Source: Synergistota bacterium (lineage in GTDB: Bacteria > Synergistota > JAGHAJ01). Taken from it: a DNA stretch of 5,799 nt. Below, in pieces: positions 1 to 5,799 of this stretch. How positions within the stretch are numbered: position 1 is the first letter of the stretch; every line of letters begins with the position of its first letter. The translations under genes were made by a program, and so were the position numbers. The notes under the pieces are model-generated. The model was not told the DNA's origin and searched no databases. It worked only from the letters and a program-made list of their open reading frames with translations. Location of the stretch: positions 1 to 5,799 of the forward strand of contig JAGHAJ010000221.1 in assembly GCA_021161545.1 (NCBI GenBank), given 5' to 3'.

Positions 1-413
1 GTAGAGTTGCAAGGTCTAACATATGGGCTTTATTGAAACTCCAAGCAAACGTGAAAGTAGTTACGCTTCCGACACTGGAACCTAAAGGCCTAAGAGATAT
101 AGGGGTTAAGGTATATTACAACCTTGAAGATGCTATCAGAGACACGGATATAATAATGTGTCTAAGAATACAATTAGAACGCCAATCCAATGCACTTTTC
201 CCATCTAAAGGTGAATATGCGAAACTTCTCGGTATAACCCCAAATAAGATAAAGGAACTAAAGGATGTCATTATCATGCATCCTGGGCCAGTAAATAGAG
301 GAGTAGAAATATCATCGTCACTAATATATTCAGGGCAATCCGTCATTTGCGAGCAAGTTACAAATGGTGTCGCAGTGAGAATGGCAATACTTGAGGCGGT
401 GATGCAAAATTGA
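1..413 (+). CDS. pyrB: Aspartate carbamoyltransferase catalytic subunit, C-terminal part (5' end outside window)
   Basis: PyrB condenses carbamoyl phosphate with L-aspartate to give N-carbamoyl-L-aspartate, the committed step of pyrimidine synthesis in the cytoplasm. The frame is open from base 3 to the TGA at 411-413, giving 136 residues. That is a little under half of the usual ~300, so the gene is cut by the window edge, not broken. The visible part is the aspartate-binding domain. It begins RVARSNIW, matching the HSRVARSN segment of the family, continues with RIQLER (the family's R-x-Q-x-E-R aspartate-binding motif) and HPGPVNRGVEI (279-311), and ends in the usual C-terminal helix. A TTG at 33 is an internal leucine, not the start, because conserved sequence lies upstream of it. 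The stop overlaps the pyrC start by 4 nt, so the two genes are cotranscribed. No pyrI regulatory-chain gene is seen. Identification is firm from the motifs. Confidence 0.96.
   Translation, partial: RVARSNIWALLKLQANVKVVTLPTLEPKGLRDIGVKVYYNLEDAIRDTDIIMCLRIQLERQSNALFPSKGEYAKLLGITPNKIKELKDVIIMHPGPVNRGVEISSSLIYSGQSVICEQVTNGVAVRMAILEAVMQN
394..402 (+). promoter_or_regulatory. Shine-Dalgarno sequence for pyrC
   Basis: AGGCGGTGA differs from the ideal AGGAGGTGA by one base and lies 7 nt before the TTG at 410. It sits inside the last codons of pyrB. It supports the non-AUG start of pyrC, for which no ATG is available near the conserved N-terminus. Confidence 0.75.
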
Positions 414-1681
414 AGCTGCTTATAAAAAATGGCATTGTAGTAGATGAAACATCTGAGGAAAAAAAAGATTTGTTGATAGAAGAAGGAAAGATCGCTGCTA
501 TAGAGGATAACTTGCAAACCGAAGCATCCAATACCAAGGTGTTGGATGCAACAGGTATGTATGTGCTACCCGGTTTTGTCGACATGCATACACATCTCAG
601 AATTCCCGGTCAGGAGAAAAAAGAAGATGTACAAACAGGCACATTGGCAGCTCTCAAAGGTGGATTTACAACTATAACGTGTATGCCAAATACATCCCCA
701 CCCATAGATACAAAGATCGCTCTCAGATACTTAAATTCAGAGATAGAAAGAAAAGCTCTATGTAACGTACTACCAACTGCCGCATTGACAAAAGGGCTTG
801 AAGGGAAAGAAATAGTAGACATGGTAGAACTAAAACAGGAAGGGGCAATTGCATTCTCTGACGATGGTGTTCCTACAATGAACGCTGGAGTGATGAGAAA
901 TGCCATGCTTTACAGCAAAGTATGTGATGCCTTAATAATGCTACATTGCGAGGACAAAGAAATTAGCAAAGATGGAGATATAAATGATGGCAAGATGGTG
1001 TTAAAAGCAGGTTTGAAGGGTATACCATCTGAGGCGGAAGAGGTCATGCTTGCAAGAAACATAATGCTCGCAAAGTCAACAGGAGCAAGAATCCACATAA
1101 GTCACGTGTCCACAAAGAACAGTGTAAAACTAATAGAATTTGCCAAAAATGAGGGAGTAAACATCACAGCAGAGGTAACACCCCACCATCTTACACTAAC
1201 AGAAGACATAGTAAGTCCCCTAAACCCAAACACAAAGGTATACCCACCTTTAAGAACAGAAGAAGACATTGAAGCACTTATATACGGTTTAAAAGAAGGA
1301 ATAATAGACGCAATAGCAACAGACCATGCACCACACACCCAAGAAGAGAAATCCCTCACCTATCATGAAGCACCTTTTGGTATATCCGGCATTGAAATAG
1401 CATTTTCTGTAATCAACGAATTCCTGATAAACAGAGGTATATTCAGTCTCTCAGAGGTAGTAAAGTTCCTAAGCACAAATCCTGCCAAGATACTATCTAT
1501 AGAAAACGGTATTGCCAAAGGAAGGCCTGCCAACCTTACTATCATATCTCCAGAAAAATTCACAGTGGACACATCAAGATTCGCATCAAAGGGCAAAAAC
1601 AGTCCATTTGATAGGGCAGAACTCTCAGGCATTGTAGAATACACTATTATAAATGGAGACATCAAATACAGGAGGACATAA
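410..1681 (+). CDS. pyrC: Dihydroorotase, type I
   Basis: PyrC is the zinc amidohydrolase that cyclises N-carbamoyl-aspartate to dihydroorotate. The 423-residue length fits the bacterial type I family. The TTG start at 410 gives MKLLIKNG, the usual first beta strand. In order: metal motif DMHTHLR at residues 58-64 (H60, H62, and R64 for substrate), SDDG at 150-153 (one of the two Asp is the expected metal ligand), LHCED at 178-182 (H179), SHVST at 231-235 (H232), TPHHL at 257-261, ATDHAPH at 303-309 (catalytic D305) and PFGISGIE at 322-329. Family knowledge places this type with enzymes that use this Asp rather than a carboxylated lysine as metal ligand. Every arginine codon is AGA or AGG. 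The gene overlaps pyrB by 4 nt and ends 1 nt before pyrF. A hydantoinase is unlikely given the DHAPH and GISGIE motifs and the operon. Confidence 0.97.
   Translation: MKLLIKNGIVVDETSEEKKDLLIEEGKIAAIEDNLQTEASNTKVLDATGMYVLPGFVDMHTHLRIPGQEKKEDVQTGTLAALKGGFTTITCMPNTSPPIDTKIALRYLNSEIERKALCNVLPTAALTKGLEGKEIVDMVELKQEGAIAFSDDGVPTMNAGVMRNAMLYSKVCDALIMLHCEDKEISKDGDINDGKMVLKAGLKGIPSEAEEVMLARNIMLAKSTGARIHISHVSTKNSVKLIEFAKNEGVNITAEVTPHHLTLTEDIVSPLNPNTKVYPPLRTEEDIEALIYGLKEGIIDAIATDHAPHTQEEKSLTYHEAPFGISGIEIAFSVINEFLINRGIFSLSEVVKFLSTNPAKILSIENGIAKGRPANLTIISPEKFTVDTSRFASKGKNSPFDRAELSGIVEYTIINGDIKYRRT
1670..1676 (+). promoter_or_regulatory. Shine-Dalgarno sequence for pyrF
   Basis: AGGAGGA ends 6 nt before the ATG at 1683 and overlaps the last codons of pyrC. 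It decides the start of pyrF in favour of 1683 over the in-frame ATG at 1653, which would add ten non-conserved residues and lies upstream of this site. Confidence 0.85.
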
Positions 1682-1682
1682 A

Positions 1683-2561
1683 ATGTTCGTAGATAGATTG
1701 ATAGAACAAATCCTTGAGAAGGAGAGTCCTTTGTGTGTCGGTCTTGATCCCCGTATAAACAGATTCCCACCCTACCTGCAGCAGATGGCAGAGTCAGGAC
1801 ACATAAGGGAAGCAATCGTCGAGTTTAATAAAAACGTAATAAACAGCACAAAAGACCTATCAGCTGCTGTAAAACTCCAGATTGCATTCTACGAACTACA
1901 CGGTGCAGAAGGTATATCAGCGTTCTCAGAAAGCATAGAATATGCAAAGGAAAATGACCTGATCGTGATTGCAGATATAAAACGCTCCGATATAGGAGAC
2001 GTTGCAGAAATGTATGCAAAAAGATACCTTGGAGAATTACCAATAGATGCTGTTACTGTAAACCCCTATATGGGAAGAGACACCATTTATCCTTTTTTAA
2101 AGTATGTGGATAAAAATGGGAAAGGAATATTCGTGTTGATGAAGACATCAAATGCCAGTAGCAAGGACCTTCAGGATATCTCGGTGCAGGGAAAACCATT
2201 ATACGAAAAGGTTGGTGGAATCATAGAAGAAATGGGGAAAGATTATATAGGAAAATATGGTTTCAGCTCCGTAGGTGCTGTGGTGGGCGCTACCTTCCCA
2301 GAGGAATTGAAGAAGATAAGGTCAACCTTTACAACCATATTCTTCCTTATTCCTGGATTCGGTGCACAGGGTGGAAGTGCAAAGGACGCAAAATACGGCT
2401 TCGATAAGAACGGAAGAGGTGCATTGGTAAATTCGTCAAGAAACATTATCTACGCATTTGAGCAAAGTAATAGCAATCCATGGGAAGCCATCAGAGATGC
2501 TGCAGTCTCAGCAAGGAACACATTAAGGGAGGAAACCCTAAAATATGTTGCAGTTGACTAA
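1683..2561 (+). CDS. pyrF: Orotidine 5'-phosphate decarboxylase, type 2
   Basis: PyrF removes CO2 from OMP to make UMP, the last step of the pathway. From the ATG at 1683 it has 292 residues, longer than the ~230-240 of the common PyrF and typical of the type 2 subfamily found in clostridia, mycobacteria and myxobacteria. Visible motifs: GLDP at 20-23, KLQIAFYE at 64-71, the catalytic DIKRSDIGD at 98-106 (D98, K100, D103), TVNPYMGRD at 125-133, KTSNASS at 154-160, VGATFPEEL at 201-209, and the phosphate-gripping LIPGFGAQGG at 222-231 with SSRNIIYA at 251-258 (R253). The start is set by AGGAGGA; the ATG at 1653 is rejected. It lies 1 nt after pyrC and its last 17 nt overlap pyrK. Placing pyrF mid-operon, ahead of pyrK, differs from the B. 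subtilis order, where it follows pyrD. Confidence 0.96.
   Translation: MFVDRLIEQILEKESPLCVGLDPRINRFPPYLQQMAESGHIREAIVEFNKNVINSTKDLSAAVKLQIAFYELHGAEGISAFSESIEYAKENDLIVIADIKRSDIGDVAEMYAKRYLGELPIDAVTVNPYMGRDTIYPFLKYVDKNGKGIFVLMKTSNASSKDLQDISVQGKPLYEKVGGIIEEMGKDYIGKYGFSSVGAVVGATFPEELKKIRSTFTTIFFLIPGFGAQGGSAKDAKYGFDKNGRGALVNSSRNIIYAFEQSNSNPWEAIRDAAVSARNTLREETLKYVAVD
2525..2532 (+). promoter_or_regulatory. Shine-Dalgarno sequence for pyrK
   Basis: AAGGGAGG lies 12 nt upstream of the ATG at 2545, within the end of pyrF. The spacing is longer than the usual 5-9 nt, so initiation may rely partly on ribosomes finishing pyrF. No better start codon lies closer to it in this frame. Confidence 0.55.
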
Positions 2562-3294
2562 GAGAGTCATAGAAAACACCGAAATACAGCAAGATATATG
2601 CTTAATCTCCATCTCATGGGACAAAGATGCAAAACCAGGCCAATTTGTAATGGTAAAGTGTGGAGATGATACACTGCTGAGGAGACCATTTAGTATACAC
2701 TCTATTTCTGATGGAGAACTCAAAATACTGTATCAGGTAAAGGGCAAAGGGACAAAATTCATGCAAGGTCTCAAAAAAGGAAGCAGTATAAGTATAATTG
2801 GTCCGCTTGGAAACGGATTTACTATCCCAAGAGATACATCTAAGGCGCTAATCGTTGGGGGAGGGGTGGGAATAGCCCCCCTCCTATTTCTCCTGGAGAA
2901 GCTCAATCACAGAGGAATACACACACTCAGCCTACTTGGATTCAAAGAAAAACCATTCAGGGTGGAAGCGTTCGAGAAATTCAGCAAGACGCTCATCTCA
3001 ACAGAAAGTGGAACTTATGGAGAAAAAGGAACTGTGATAGAAATTTTAAGAGAGATAAACCTCAAAGGGTTTGACATTGTTTACGGCTGCGGGCCAAAAC
3101 CCATGTTGAGGAGCTTAAGAGAACTAACAGATAAAGAGGGTATAAAGTGCCAGATATCTCTGGAAGAGCGGATGGGTTGCGGCATAGGGGCATGCCTTTC
3201 ATGTGTGTGCATGATAAGGGATAAAAACGGCTGGAGCTATAAGAGGGTATGCAAGGAGGGACCTATCTTTTGGGCAAAAGATGTGATGATTTAG
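2545..3294 (+). CDS. pyrK: Dihydroorotate dehydrogenase B, electron transfer (FAD/[2Fe-2S]) subunit
   Basis: PyrK carries electrons from the FMN of PyrD through a [2Fe-2S] cluster and FAD to NAD+, and forms a PyrD2PyrK2 complex in the cytoplasm. The 249-residue length is normal. An N-terminal FAD-binding barrel carries RRPFSI at 46-51 and GPLGNGF at 86-92. The NAD-binding domain has GGGVGIAPL at 105-113 and GCGPKPML at 181-188. The C-terminal cluster domain shows the four expected cysteines C212, C217, C220 and C236 (EERMGCGIGAC, LSCVC, KRVC), plus an extra C222. The ATG at 2545 overlaps pyrF by 17 nt, and its 3' end overlaps pyrD by 25 nt, fitting coupled synthesis of two subunits needed in equal amounts. 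Related hydrogenase or sulfide dehydrogenase subunits share this fold, but the pyrD neighbour and the RRPFSI motif settle the call. Confidence 0.96.
   Translation: MLQLTKRVIENTEIQQDICLISISWDKDAKPGQFVMVKCGDDTLLRRPFSIHSISDGELKILYQVKGKGTKFMQGLKKGSSISIIGPLGNGFTIPRDTSKALIVGGGVGIAPLLFLLEKLNHRGIHTLSLLGFKEKPFRVEAFEKFSKTLISTESGTYGEKGTVIEILREINLKGFDIVYGCGPKPMLRSLRELTDKEGIKCQISLEERMGCGIGACLSCVCMIRDKNGWSYKRVCKEGPIFWAKDVMI
3253..3260 (+). promoter_or_regulatory. Shine-Dalgarno sequence for pyrD
   Basis: AAGGAGGG is a near-perfect ribosome binding site placed 9 nt before the TTG at 3270, inside the pyrK reading frame. The alternative ATG at 3249 lies upstream of this site and has only a weak purine stretch two bases ahead of it, so the TTG is favoured. 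Confidence 0.75.
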
Positions 3295-4196
3295 AGCTAT
3301 CCATAAATATAGGTGGAAAGTCTTTTAAGAATCCAGTCATGGTGGCTTCTGGAACATTTGGATTTGCTGAGGAATATGCAAGCTACATGAACATAAACGA
3401 AATAGGGGCTGTAATAACAAAGGGTATAACACTGAAGCCAACATATGGTAATCCACCTCCAAGAATATACGAATCACACGGTGGGATACTAAACAGTATA
3501 GGTTTGCAGAATCCCGGAATACAGGAATTCATAGCAGATAAACTCCCTTATCTTAGAACACTAAAAACACATGTAATAGTCAACATTGCAGGTAAAAGCT
3601 TACATGAATTTGAAGAACTTGCTAAAAGACTGGATATAGAAGGTATTACAGGCATAGAAGTAAATGTATCATGTCCCAACGTAGAAGATGGAGGGATTAT
3701 GTTCGGGAAAGACCCACAACTCATAGAAAAGATAACAAGCTTGGTGAAAAGATCCACATCAAAAGCGGTAATAATAAAGCTTACACCAGAAACAGTAGAT
3801 ATAGAAAGTTGCGCAAGGGCAGCAGCAAATGGTGGTGCAGACGCAATATCTCTCATAAACACCATAGTAGGTATGGCAATAGACATAAGGGAGAGAAAAC
3901 CATTCTTCAAACGAGTCTTTGCAGGATTATCTGGACCAGCAATAAAGCCCATAGCTCTTGCAATGGTACATCGTGTATCAAAAGCTGTAAATCTTCCCAT
4001 AATCGCAAGTGGCGGCATTATCACGGGTAATGACGCAATAGAGTTCTTCATGTCAGGTGCCGCTGCCGTAGCCATAGGTACAGGGAACTTTATCTATCCA
4101 GATTGCAGTATAAGGGTACTAAACCAAATAAAGCACTTTCTGAAGGAAAATGGCTATAAAAGCATAAGAGAAATAGGAGGTATAAGTGGTGAATAA
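3270..4196 (+). CDS. pyrD: Dihydroorotate dehydrogenase B, catalytic (FMN) subunit, class 1B
   Basis: PyrD oxidises dihydroorotate to orotate with FMN and passes the electrons to PyrK. From the TTG at 3270 it has 308 residues, the family's usual length; the ATG at 3249 would add seven (MQGGTYL) and is judged less likely. Motifs, numbered from the TTG: NPVMVASGTFG at 21-31, ITKGITLKP at 49-57 (K51, FMN contact), NSIGLQNPG at 75-83, active-site loop VNVSCPNV at 131-138 with the catalytic base C135, IKLTP at 169-173 (K170), GLSGPAIKP at 219-227, and FMN phosphate-binding ASGGI at 246-250 and GAAAVAIGTG at 263-272. Cysteine, not serine, as base marks a class 1 enzyme, and the pyrK partner makes it class 1B (NAD-linked). 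It overlaps pyrK by 25 nt and pyrE by 11 nt. The call is firm; only the exact start is uncertain. Confidence 0.95.
   Translation: MGKRCDDLELSINIGGKSFKNPVMVASGTFGFAEEYASYMNINEIGAVITKGITLKPTYGNPPPRIYESHGGILNSIGLQNPGIQEFIADKLPYLRTLKTHVIVNIAGKSLHEFEELAKRLDIEGITGIEVNVSCPNVEDGGIMFGKDPQLIEKITSLVKRSTSKAVIIKLTPETVDIESCARAAANGGADAISLINTIVGMAIDIRERKPFFKRVFAGLSGPAIKPIALAMVHRVSKAVNLPIIASGGIITGNDAIEFFMSGAAAVAIGTGNFIYPDCSIRVLNQIKHFLKENGYKSIREIGGISGE
4175..4180 (+). promoter_or_regulatory. Shine-Dalgarno sequence for pyrE
   Basis: AGGAGG lies within the last codons of pyrD, 5 nt before a GTG at 4186 and 8 nt before a second in-frame GTG at 4189. Both spacings are workable, so the site does not decide between them. 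Confidence 0.7.
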
Positions 4197-4761
4197 GAAA
4201 GAGATATTAAATATTCTTGTTAAGGTTGGAGCAGTAATGGAAGGACACTTTCTACTCACCTCAGGTATGCACAGTGACAAGTACATCCAGTGTGCAAAAC
4301 TCATGCAATATCCCCAATACACAGAAGCATTCTCAAAGGCTATCGCCCAACAGTTTGATGGCAACAAGGTAGATATCGTGATGGGACCAGCTATAGGTGG
4401 CATAATCCTCTCTTACGAGGTCGCAAGGCAGATTGGAGCCCGTTCTATATTCGCAGAAAGGGAAAATGGTAAAATGCAACTACGTAGAGGCTTCACGATA
4501 GAGAAAGGAGAAAAAATCCTTATAGTAGAGGATGTAGTAACAACAGGAGGTTCTGTAAAAGAATGTCTATCCATAGCTGAGCAGCAAGGTGGCATAGTCA
4601 TCGGTATCAGTAGCATAATAGATAGGTCTCCCTCTCCACCGTCATTCTCCTCCATATTCAAGCCGCTAATAAGACTTAATCTAAATATCTATTCTCCTGA
4701 AGAATGCCCTTTATGCAAAAAAGGTGTAAAATTACAAAAGCCCGGCAGTAGAAAAGCATAA
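4186..4761 (+). CDS. pyrE: Orotate phosphoribosyltransferase (Thermus-type family)
   Basis: PyrE transfers phosphoribose from PRPP to orotate to make OMP, which PyrF then decarboxylates. The 191 residues fit the short Thermus-type branch. The N-terminus has GHFLLTSGMHSDKYIQC (residues 20-36), typical of that branch. MGPAIGG at 66-72 and FAERENGKMQLRRGF at 89-103 (the flexible catalytic loop region) follow. The PRPP-binding signature IVEDVVTTGGSV is at 113-124. The C-terminus has a cysteine pair, ECPLCKKG at 173-180, which I recall as common in this branch but whose role I cannot state. There are two tandem GTG codons at 4186 and 4189. The first is used here; the second would give a start MNKKEIL and slightly better ribosome-binding spacing. 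It is the last gene of the operon: a hairpin begins 4 nt after the stop. Confidence 0.95.
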   Translation: MVNKKEILNILVKVGAVMEGHFLLTSGMHSDKYIQCAKLMQYPQYTEAFSKAIAQQFDGNKVDIVMGPAIGGIILSYEVARQIGARSIFAERENGKMQLRRGFTIEKGEKILIVEDVVTTGGSVKECLSIAEQQGGIVIGISSIIDRSPSPPSFSSIFKPLIRLNLNIYSPEECPLCKKGVKLQKPGSRKA

Positions 4762-4765
4762 ACAA

Positions 4766-4794
4766 CCACTATGGCTACAACATAGCCATAGTGG
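4766..4794. terminator. Perfect 12-bp hairpin between convergent pyrE and M20 gene; possible bidirectional terminator
   Basis: The left arm CCACTATGGCTA (4766-4777) is the exact reverse complement of the right arm TAGCCATAGTGG (4783-4794), with a 5-nt loop. It starts 4 nt after the pyrE stop. On the + strand no T run follows, so it is not a classical intrinsic terminator for the operon. On the - strand it is followed by TTGTTTATGCTTTTC, a weak T-rich tract, and would serve the M20 gene better. The arms include the stop codon and last codons of the M20 gene, so it lies partly within coding sequence. Position and symmetry suggest transcript end formation or 3'-end protection for both transcripts; this is inferred. 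Confidence 0.6.
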
Positions 4795-5799
4795 CAAATA
4801 CCTTCGCGTCTTCAACAAGATTCTCTATTCGTGCATACTCATCTACTTTATGTGCCATTTCATCCATTGTTCCCCACACAGCAGCAGGAATACCTATGCT
4901 TCTAAAAGCATTTGCAAAAGTCCCTCCACCAATGCCGCCAACATGGGGTTCCTTTCCCCTTAGTAGCTTTACAGCCTCCATAAGCAACTGAACAACATCT
5001 GAATCAATTCTTGTAGGGGGAGCAGAATCTATTCTACCAGTCACCTCTATTTCTATCTTTGCACCATACTCATCCTCAAATGTAGTAGCAAGCTCCCTGG
5101 CATCCTGCAACACCCTATCTACATCATGGCTCGGGAGTATTCTACAATCAAAATAAAGTATATCCTCACCGGGAATTATGTTAACAGCATCCACATTCCT
5201 TTCCTTTTTAGTCGGCTCAAATGTGCTATACGGCGGCTCAAAAAGAGCATCCTTATCGCGATATTTATCATACAACAATCTTATGGAGCATAACAGCGTA
5301 AAGCATCCCGACAAGGTGTGCATTTACACCAGATGCCGGCATCATTGCATGTACCTGTTTACCTACAGTCCTTACCCTAAACTCAAGTATATTCTTCTCA
5401 GCAATTTCTATAAACATACCATCGGGTTCTCCCCCATCAGGCACAATCACAACATCACCCTTTCTAAAGAGTTCTGGATGTTCTTTCAAGAGGTAGTCCA
5501 ATCCATATCTATTTCCAGTCTCCTCGTCACTCACAAATGCTAACACTACCGTCTTTTTACCCCTTATTCCGAGGTTCATCAGCGCCTTTACACCATACAA
5601 AGAACTTATGAGTCCCTGACCATTATCTTCACTGCCTCTACCGTAAATCCTATTATCAACTACACGAGGTTCAAAAGGCTTAGTGACCGTCCACTTATCT
5701 ATGTCTCCCGCCGGAACAACATCCATGTGCGTAAGTATCACTATACGCTGTGATTTTTCACCCTCATTGCCATAGTAGTAGCATAATATATTTGGTCTA
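4775..5799 (-). pseudogene. M20-family metallohydrolase (ArgE/DapE/acetylornithine deacetylase-like), frameshifted; 5' end outside window
   Basis: This is a two-metal amidohydrolase/peptidase of the M20 superfamily, resembling the ~400-residue group often labelled M20 family metallo-hydrolase or DapE-like; the substrate cannot be told. The upstream part (5799 to about 5268) starts in-frame at the edge with RPNILCYYYGNEG. It carries THMDVVPAGD (metal His and catalytic Asp, HMDVVP at 5712-5729), GRGSEDNGQG (bridging Asp, 5613-5642), SDEETG (catalytic Glu pair, 5514-5531) and PDGGEPDG (5418-5441), then the dimerisation-domain start KQVHAMMP. It runs into TGA at 5268-5270. The rest continues in another frame with LYDKYRDKDALFEPPYSTFEPT, VGGIGGGTFANAF and the metal-binding AHKVDEYARI (4826-4855), to the TAG at 4775-4777. 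One extra base near 5268-5295 explains the break. With all ligands kept, this is either a recent mutation or a sequence error. About 80-90 N-terminal residues are outside the window. It is convergent with pyrE and probably functionally unrelated. Confidence 0.85.

Noticed and set aside
33-413. A TTG at 33 as start of a short 126-residue protein
   Set aside because: The frame is open to the window edge, and the codons before it encode RVARSNIW, a conserved PyrB segment. It is the inside of a truncated pyrB, not a gene start.
1653-1682. Ten extra N-terminal residues for PyrF from the ATG at 1653
   Set aside because: This ATG lies inside pyrC without a good ribosome binding site, while AGGAGGA is correctly spaced for the ATG at 1683 and PyrF homology begins there.
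2857-2884. A G-run and C-run pair able to form a GC-only stem (GGAGGGG at 2860-2866 with CCCCTCC at 2878-2884) in pyrK
   Set aside because: The G-run encodes the glycine-rich dinucleotide-binding loop GGGVGIAP, and the C-run follows from its Ala-Pro-Leu codons. No T tract follows, and there are only three G runs, too few for a standard quadruplex.
3671-4030. A 119-residue + strand open frame inside pyrD
   Set aside because: It lies in another frame wholly within a gene with clear PyrD motifs. Its composition is very rich in Arg, Lys and Ser with no recognisable domain, as expected of a shadow frame.
3548-4075. A 175-residue - strand open frame opposite pyrD
   Set aside because: It is antisense to conserved pyrD coding sequence with no recognisable motif or ribosome binding site. 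The other long antisense frames across 116-4661 are rejected for the same reason.
5178-5543. A 121-residue + strand open frame opposite the M20 gene
   Set aside because: It is antisense to conserved M20 motifs on both sides of the frameshift and has no domain or gene context of its own.
4775-5799. Treating the M20 region as two separate genes
   Set aside because: The two halves join without gap into one family sequence and each lacks catalytic residues carried by the other. The second half has no plausible start of its own, since its first ATG (5321-5323) encodes non-homologous residues.

Overview
The window holds most of a de novo pyrimidine (UMP) biosynthesis operon on the + strand, followed by a convergent M20-family metallohydrolase gene on the - strand that enters from beyond the right edge. 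The organism looks like a low-to-moderate G+C anaerobic bacterium. The operon encodes the NAD-linked dihydroorotate dehydrogenase pair PyrD (class 1B) and PyrK, a type 2 PyrF, a type I PyrC and a Thermus-type PyrE, a combination common in Firmicutes/Clostridia and some thermophilic lineages. Isoleucine ATA and arginine AGA/AGG codons are heavily used (all 13 arginine codons of pyrC are AGA or AGG). This is compatible with a thermophile but does not prove it. I cannot name a genus.

Layout, left to right: the 3' part of pyrB (cut by the window edge), pyrC, pyrF, pyrK, pyrD and pyrE, covering bases 1-4761 with essentially no untranslated DNA. pyrB/pyrC overlap by 4 nt, pyrC/pyrF are separated by 1 nt, pyrF/pyrK overlap by 17 nt, pyrK/pyrD by 25 nt and pyrD/pyrE by 11 nt (8 nt if the second GTG is used). 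Each downstream gene has a Shine-Dalgarno sequence inside the end of its upstream neighbour. Start codons vary: TTG, ATG, ATG, TTG, GTG. Four nt after the pyrE stop is a perfect 12-bp inverted repeat that also contains the stop codon of the convergent gene.

Together the genes carry out: carbamoyl phosphate + aspartate -> carbamoyl aspartate (PyrB) -> dihydroorotate (PyrC) -> orotate (PyrD with PyrK passing electrons to NAD+) -> OMP (PyrE) -> UMP (PyrF). Carbamoyl-phosphate synthase (carAB/pyrAA-AB) is not in the window, although in B. subtilis it lies between pyrC and pyrK. The operon leader, where PyrR or another control would act, is outside the window.

The M20 gene (4775-5799, - strand) retains all recognisable metal-ligand motifs but they fall in two reading frames, so it carries a single 1-nt frameshift near 5268-5295 (a recent pseudogene or a sequence error). 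I see no RNA genes, mobile elements, CRISPR arrays or undescribed system. This is mostly an ordinary housekeeping region, and the frameshift and the shared convergent hairpin are the points most worth checking.
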